A stretch of 64,000 nucleotides of DNA, from positions 1 to 64,000 of the forward strand of contig CACXKA010000013.1 of NCBI GenBank assembly GCA_902768125.1, read 5' to 3'. The DNA is from an uncultured Bacteroidales bacterium (GTDB lineage: Bacteria; Bacteroidota; Bacteroidia; Bacteroidales; Bacteroidaceae). Below the pieces are notes generated by a model. That model was not told the DNA's origin. It did not search any database and saw only the letters and a list, made by a program, of their open reading frames with translations. Within the stretch, counting starts at the first letter, position 1, and every line of letters begins with the position of its first letter. Positions 59,663 through 64,000 of this stretch are shown here, piece by piece. The translations under genes were made by a program, and so were the position numbers.

Positions 59663-60328
59663 ATGAGAGTGTTTATAAATATCATTATTTTGCTTGCTGC
59701 TGTGTTGCAAGGGACGGGATGTTCTGGGAACCATGCGATGTGGAAGTCGCAGAAAGAACAGGAACTTTGCAACGACAGTGCTATTCAATACAATCATATG
59801 GAAGAGTATAAGTATCATTACAAGTATCCGCATCCGAGTGTGACGACGGATAACGTGATTTTTGGATTCGATGGAAAAGTCGTGAAGGTGTTGCTGATTG
59901 AGAGGAAGTTTGACCCCTATAAGGGCTATTGGGCATTCCCTGGTGGTTTTCTGGAGATGACGGAATCGACGGAGGAAGGAGCCAAGCGTGAACTGAAGGA
60001 AGAAACGGGTTTGGACACCACGTTCGTCAAACAGTTCCATACTTTCTCGACACCTGACCGCGACCCTCGTGAACGGGTGATTACAGTTGCTTATTATTCG
60101 TTGGTACGCATGAGTGAAGTGAAGGGTATGGACGATGCTGCTCAGGCAAAGTGGTTCTCGTTGGATGAAGTGCCGAAGTTGGCTTTCGACCACGAGGAGA
60201 TGTTGCGTATCGCAAAAGAGGAAATCAGTAAGGAAATGCGTCTGGATACGAAAGACTGGCAGGAGATGACGAAGGGATTTACGAAGGAAGAAGTGGAGAA
60301 AATCAAGGAATGGATAGGAAAGAAATAG
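59663..60328 (+). CDS. Nudix hydrolase with an N-terminal lipoprotein-like segment
   Basis: 221 residues from ATG 59663; ATG 59621 and 59798 are alternatives. Residues ~46-180 form the Nudix domain: GFDGKVVKVLLIERKFDPYKGYWAFPGGF, then the Nudix box GAKRELKEETGL. The sequence resembles ADP-ribose-type Nudix proteins that usually begin near MEEYKYHYKYPHPSVTTDNVIF, i.e. 59798. The in-frame 45 residues before it (MRVFINIIILLAAVLQGTGC, then a short charged linker) look like a lipoprotein signal. Either an unusual export or a leader misread. It overlaps the next gene by 19 bp. Confidence 0.75.
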   Translation: MRVFINIIILLAAVLQGTGCSGNHAMWKSQKEQELCNDSAIQYNHMEEYKYHYKYPHPSVTTDNVIFGFDGKVVKVLLIERKFDPYKGYWAFPGGFLEMTESTEEGAKRELKEETGLDTTFVKQFHTFSTPDRDPRERVITVAYYSLVRMSEVKGMDDAAQAKWFSLDEVPKLAFDHEEMLRIAKEEISKEMRLDTKDWQEMTKGFTKEEVEKIKEWIGKK

Positions 60329-61080
60329 AACAGGCTGTTGAGAAATATCTGACGCAGACAGGATATGAGCGGATGGCATTGAAGGCAGCGATGTTTGATA
60401 TGGATGGTGTGCTGTTCGACTCGATGAAGAATCATGCGAAGTGTTGGCATGAGACAATGGCGCATTTCGGATTGGACTTGCCCGAATGGGAGGCTTATAT
60501 GCATGAAGGGCGTACGGGTGCTGGCACCATCAATATCGTGTCAATGCGTCAACGTGGGTACGAGGCGACAGAGGAGGAAATACACAATATCTATAAATAC
60601 AAGAGTGACCTCTTCAATCGTTGTCCGAAGGCGGAACGGATGCCTGGAGCGTATGAGCTGTTGGTGAAAGTGAAAGCGAGTGGGGTAGTGCCGATGGTCG
60701 TAACGGGCAGCGGACAAGTGACTTTGTTGGAGCGACTGAACAGAAACTTCCCCGACATCTTTCAGGCAGAGTTGATGGTGACAGCGTTTGATGTGAAGTA
60801 TGGAAAGCCGAATCCAGAGCCTTATTTGATGGGGATGGAGAAATATAGAGAAAATAGGCAGTGTAGCCAAGAGGGTGTGGAACCGAACCAGTTTGTTGTG
60901 GTGGAGAATGCACCTTTGGGGGTGCAAGCAGGTGTGGCGGCAGGCGTGTTCACCATTGCTGTGAATACAGGACCACTCCCCGATGAGGCTTTACTCAGTC
61001 AAGGGGCGAACCTATTGTTCCATTCGATGCAGGAGTTCTGTGATGAATGGGAAAATGTATATGAAGTATTGAAGGCCTAA
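60310..61080 (+). CDS. HAD-superfamily hydrolase, beta-phosphoglucomutase-like (subfamily IA)
   Basis: 256 residues. An N-terminal helix of ~25 residues (MDRKEIEQAVEKYLTQ) precedes motif I AAMFDMDGVLFDSM (~28-42). Motif II VVTGSG and motif III-IV KYGKPNPEP, then VVVENAPLGVQAGVAAGV. The alpha-helical cap between motifs I and II (~45-110) fits phosphoglucomutase or phosphatase members. Substrate unknown. Coupled to the Nudix gene (19-bp overlap); its stop overlaps the convergent pgeF gene by 4 bp. Confidence 0.87.
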   Translation: MDRKEIEQAVEKYLTQTGYERMALKAAMFDMDGVLFDSMKNHAKCWHETMAHFGLDLPEWEAYMHEGRTGAGTINIVSMRQRGYEATEEEIHNIYKYKSDLFNRCPKAERMPGAYELLVKVKASGVVPMVVTGSGQVTLLERLNRNFPDIFQAELMVTAFDVKYGKPNPEPYLMGMEKYRENRQCSQEGVEPNQFVVVENAPLGVQAGVAAGVFTIAVNTGPLPDEALLSQGANLLFHSMQEFCDEWENVYEVLKA

Positions 61081-61769
61081 TCCCTCCTCATGATTCCGTT
61101 GATGATTCTGCCATCAATATGACGACGGGCAGAGAAGAAAAGGTCGTAGTTGGTATAGGTGTCAATGCCTGAAACGTGGATGTTTTCAGGGTTGACGCCT
61201 TTTTCGATGAGTTGCAATCGGTTGCATGACCAGAGGTCTATGTGCCATTTCTCTGCTTGTGGATTGCGTGAGTCAGGATAGCGTCTGGCAAGTTGCTCCA
61301 TCGGAAAACCTGCTTGGGCAAAAAGGTCATAGACTTCATCACCCACCTCGAAACTCTCAGGACCAATACCCGGACCAATGATGGCGTGCAGGTTTTCAGG
61401 CTGTGTGCCATAGGTGGCTTTCAGAATGTCAATGTTGGCTTCGACAATGCGTTTCTGTGTACCCTTCCATCCTGCATGGACAGCAGAAACCACGTGAGTG
61501 TGGTCATCCCAAAGCAAGACAGGGATGCAGTCAGCAGTCTTCACACAGACAAACACATCCGAGAGGTTGGTGGAGAGGGCATCTACACCATCGAGGGCAA
61601 GTACCTGCTCAAGTGGATTCTTGCTGATGAAAGCCTCGTCAATGATGCGAGTCGTTGTTCCATGCACCTGATGATGGGGCATGAAAAGGCGTGGAATAGG
61701 GATGGAAACACCGCCATCTCGTGTTGTGGAGAAGGCGGTGATATGAGAGGGTGTAGGGTAGATGTGCAT
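61077..61769 (-). CDS. pgeF: PgeF/YfiH-family purine nucleoside phosphorylase-like protein (short form)
   Basis: 230 residues, below the usual ~255-280. The family (laccase-domain, multi-copper-oxidase-like fold) clears muramyl peptide editing or purine nucleosides. Zn-ligand motifs are intact: QVHG, KTADCIP and HAGWKG. FIGPGIGPESFEVGDEVYDLF-type and HIDLWSCNRLQL segments follow. The N-terminal piece TTRDGGVS joins directly to IPRLFMPH; the ~35 residues (GDDPEAV-type region) normally between are absent. Downstream of obgE by 15 bp. Confidence 0.83.
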   Translation of the reverse strand: MHIYPTPSHITAFSTTRDGGVSIPIPRLFMPHHQVHGTTTRIIDEAFISKNPLEQVLALDGVDALSTNLSDVFVCVKTADCIPVLLWDDHTHVVSAVHAGWKGTQKRIVEANIDILKATYGTQPENLHAIIGPGIGPESFEVGDEVYDLFAQAGFPMEQLARRYPDSRNPQAEKWHIDLWSCNRLQLIEKGVNPENIHVSGIDTYTNYDLFFSARRHIDGRIINGIMRRD

Positions 61770-61784
61770 GCTTAATCGTTCAAT

Positions 61785-62972
61785 TTATTCTTCATATTCG
61801 AAGTCTTCCAAGTCCTCAATCTCCTCTTCGTCAAGGTACTCAATGTCCTCTTCCTCTGGAATGTCCTCGTCGCCCCAGCCTTCATCGTCATCGGCGATAT
61901 CGTCCATGTAGGCGAAAGTCTTGGCGGAGTGGATGATGGACTCTTGGGTGTTGATGGCAGCGATTTTGTTGCTTTCGCTGTTCATTTCTTGCCACAGGAT
62001 GTCTTTGAGTTCTTGTAGTCCTTGCTGGGCAACCGAACTGATGAAGACAACGGGAATGTCGTCGGGCAGTCCTTCCTTCAGCATTTCCTTCAGTTCTTCA
62101 TCCTGACCTAAGAGGTCGCACTTGGTGATGGCGAGCACTCTTCCCTTGTCGAGTAGGTCGGGGTTGAACTGTGCCAATTCATTGAGCAGCACGTCATATT
62201 CGTGACGAATATCTTCTGTATCGGCTGGCACCATGAAGAGCAACAGGGAATTGCGTTCGATATGACGAAGGAAACGGAGTCCCAGACCTCGTCCCTCACT
62301 GGCTCCCTCGATGATGCCTGGGATGTCGGCAATGACAAACGAACGTCCGTCGCGATAGGACACAATGCCCAGCGAAGGCTCAAGGGTGGTGAAGGGGTAG
62401 TTGTCAATCTTCGGCTTGGCAGAAGAAATCGCATTGACCAGCGTGGATTTTCCTGCATTCGGGAAGCCCACAAGACCCACGTCAGCCAAGAGTTTCAGTT
62501 CCAGAATGAAACTGCGCTCCTGCATCGGTTCACCTGGTTGTGCATAACGTGGAGCCTTGTTGGTGGGGGTGGCAAAGTTGAAGTTGCCCAATCCGCCACG
62601 ACCACCTTTCAGGAGAATCACCTCCTGCTCGTGTTCCGTCACGTCGCAGATGTATTCACCCGTTTCAGCATCATACACCGCTGTGCCACAAGGCACTTCG
62701 ATGTAGGCATTGGCTCCCTGTTTGCCACTTGACTTGTTCTTCGAGCCATTGCCACCATGCTCTGCCTGAATGTGACGATCGTAGCGCAGGTGGAGCAAGG
62801 TCCAGTAGTTGCGGTTTCCACGTAGAATCACGTGACCACCACGACCACCATTGCCACCGTCAGGACCACCCTTCGGCAGGTATTTCGCACGGTGCATGTG
62901 AGTGGAACCACGTCCACCCCGTCCCGAACGACAATAGATCTTTACATAGTCAATGAAATTGGAGTCAGCCAT
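61785..62972 (-). CDS. obgE: GTPase ObgE/CgtA
   Basis: 395 residues. Essential GTPase in 50S ribosome maturation. The Obg domain (~1-160) is Gly-rich ([30 protein letters not shown]...), followed by the G domain: G1 [26 protein letters not shown] (G3), ITKCDLLG (G4). The C-terminal tail is very acidic ([23 protein letters not shown]). Downstream of adk by 3 bp. Confidence 0.95.
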   Translation of the reverse strand: MADSNFIDYVKIYCRSGRGGRGSTHMHRAKYLPKGGPDGGNGGRGGHVILRGNRNYWTLLHLRYDRHIQAEHGGNGSKNKSSGKQGANAYIEVPCGTAVYDAETGEYICDVTEHEQEVILLKGGRGGLGNFNFATPTNKAPRYAQPGEPMQERSFILELKLLADVGLVGFPNAGKSTLVNAISSAKPKIDNYPFTTLEPSLGIVSYRDGRSFVIADIPGIIEGASEGRGLGLRFLRHIERNSLLLFMVPADTEDIRHEYDVLLNELAQFNPDLLDKGRVLAITKCDLLGQDEELKEMLKEGLPDDIPVVFISSVAQQGLQELKDILWQEMNSESNKIAAINTQESIIHSAKTFAYMDDIADDDEGWGDEDIPEEEDIEYLDEEEIEDLEDFEYEE

Positions 62973-62975
62973 TCC

Positions 62976-63548
62976 TTATTTTTGTGTGTCGAGGAAAGCG
63001 AAAATCTCACCCAGCATCACGTCCTTGGAACCCTTCCAAGTGAATGCGTTGCGGATACCTTCCTGCTCAAACCACTTAGAGAGAGGTTCGGTTTGCTTGT
63101 GATATACTTCGAAACGCTTCTTGATGGTCTCTTCGTTGTCGTCAGCACGACCTTGCTCTTTCGCACGGTTGAGCAGACGAGCCAGAAGAGTCTCTTCGTC
63201 CACGATGAGTTCGAGCATGATGCCCATGTCGTGCTTGCGCTCAGCGAGCATCTTCTTCAATGCCTCTGCCTGAGCGATTGTGCGTGGGAAACCGTCGAAG
63301 ATAACGCCTTTGCCTGCTGGCAGCGCATCGTATGTCTTGGCGAGGATGTCAATCATCAGTTCATCGGGGATGAGCTGTCCGTTGTCGATGTATCCCTTGG
63401 CAATCTTGCCGAGTTCAGTACCATTCTTGATTTCACTGCGAAGCACATCGCCAGTAGAAATGTGTCCCATACCATAACGTGCGACAATCTCGTCGCTGTA
63501 GGTGCCTTTGCCAGAACCTGGTGCACCAAAGATGATAATATTCTTCAT
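62976..63548 (-). CDS. adk: Adenylate kinase
   Basis: 190 residues, a short-LID form. P-loop FGAPGSGKGTYSDEI, then GHISTGDVLRSEIKNGTELG, FDGFPRTIAQAEAL and LNRAKEQGRADDNEETIKKRF. No zinc cysteines in the LID, as in the short bacterial type. It balances AMP, ADP and ATP. Between hpt and obgE. Confidence 0.95.
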   Translation of the reverse strand: MKNIIIFGAPGSGKGTYSDEIVARYGMGHISTGDVLRSEIKNGTELGKIAKGYIDNGQLIPDELMIDILAKTYDALPAGKGVIFDGFPRTIAQAEALKKMLAERKHDMGIMLELIVDEETLLARLLNRAKEQGRADDNEETIKKRFEVYHKQTEPLSKWFEQEGIRNAFTWKGSKDVMLGEIFAFLDTQK

Positions 63549-63571
63549 TGTGTTGTGATTGTATGTTTTGA

Positions 63572-64000
63572 TTAATTCTCTTTCACTACGTAGATGTCTT
63601 GATAATTGCGTCCCATACCGTCGAAGTCAAGTCCATATCCTACGATGAACTCGTTGGGAATCTGCATGGCACAATACTTCACGTCAATAGGCACTTGCAG
63701 TTTGCCGGGCTTCATGAGCAAAGCGGCAATCTCCACCGACTTGGCACCCTTCTCCCTGAGTTTGGGCAGGAGGCTATACATGGTGGTGCCTGTGTCGATG
63801 ATATCCTCCACGACGATGACGTCCCTGTCCTTGAGGTCGATGGAAAGTCCGATGAGTTCCGTCACCTTGCCTGTAGTGTCCATGCCGTCATAAGAGGAGA
63901 ACTTGGCAAACTGAATCTCATGATTGAAGTTGAGATGTCTGACAAGGTCGGCTGCAAACATGAACGCACCATTCAGGATGGCGATGAGGATAGGGTTCTT
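63572..64000 (-). CDS. hpt: Hypoxanthine phosphoribosyltransferase (partial, 5' end outside the window)
   Basis: 143 codons visible; the frame stays open to the window edge (NPILIAILNGAFMFAADLVRH). The PRPP-binding signature VIVVEDIIDTGTTMYSLL and the purine-site PNEFIVGYGLDFDGMGRNYQDIYVV are intact. It salvages hypoxanthine/guanine. First gene seen of the hpt-adk-obgE-pgeF operon. Confidence 0.92.
   Translation of the reverse strand, partial: KNPILIAILNGAFMFAADLVRHLNFNHEIQFAKFSSYDGMDTTGKVTELIGLSIDLKDRDVIVVEDIIDTGTTMYSLLPKLREKGAKSVEIAALLMKPGKLQVPIDVKYCAMQIPNEFIVGYGLDFDGMGRNYQDIYVVKEN

Overview
The window looks like chromosomal core sequence of a Bacteroidales bacterium, most like Prevotellaceae (Prevotella/Segatella type). 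Evidence: genes are repeatedly preceded by the Bacteroidetes -7 promoter element TAnnTTTG (often with TTTG about 20 bp upstream) and not by clear Shine-Dalgarno sites; lineage-typical families are present (PorQ of the type IX secretion system, DUF5683, outer-membrane beta-barrel protein with a regulatory domain, DUF1573, DUF349, GH43); and the gene orders parA-parB-DUF5683-lytic transglycosylase-rel, ppiC-surA-ostA-mutL, porQ-cmk-ispH and hpt-adk-obg-pgeF are of Bacteroidales type. The genus is an inference.

Layout. 1-10.4 kb: 3' end of a 5S rRNA with terminator, then minus-strand housekeeping genes (DUF488-YraN fusion, TPR protein, gyrA, kdsB, class A PBP), a CMD-family protein and a Cof-type HAD phosphatase. 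10.5-14.4 kb: B3/4-domain protein, a repeat-filled 526 bp gap, an ECF sigma / membrane protein / lipoprotein operon and a small secreted protein. 14.5-21.4 kb: UvrD helicase, nspC, a large outer-membrane barrel protein and two identical tRNA-Asp genes. 21.6-30.3 kb: envelope folding and LPS-transport operon (two parvulins, OstA-like protein) ending in mutL, an OmpA-family protein, tRNA-Pro and a broken tRNA. 30.3-45.9 kb: long plus-strand series (parAB, DUF5683, MltD-like enzyme, Rel, DUF1573, meaB, porQ, cmk, ispH, a three-gene amino-sugar cassette, pfkA, porin). 45.9-47.75 kb: accessory island with an HNH remnant, hicAB between inverted repeats, and several repeat families. 47.75-53.9 kb: minus operon lptB-rsfS-ftsH-cdsA-DUF349. 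54-61 kb: mlaE-mlaF-topB, GH43, Nudix and HAD. 61-64 kb: minus operon hpt-adk-obg-pgeF, with hpt cut by the window edge.

Most genes are ordinary. The novelty is in the non-coding and repeat layer: (i) a ~122 bp element of five palindrome-plus-T-tract units in two copies; (ii) a 21-bp-period array of TTATTnnnnAATAA palindromes at two distant loci; (iii) heptamer-period A/T-rich repeats in many gaps, one of which sits in frame inside an aminotransferase gene; (iv) a hicAB module bounded by a 24/25-match inverted repeat; (v) a tRNA-Val-like gene lacking its anticodon arm. I found no phage, CRISPR array, transposase or multi-gene defence system. No similarity search was possible, so family names rest on recognised motifs and overall sequence.
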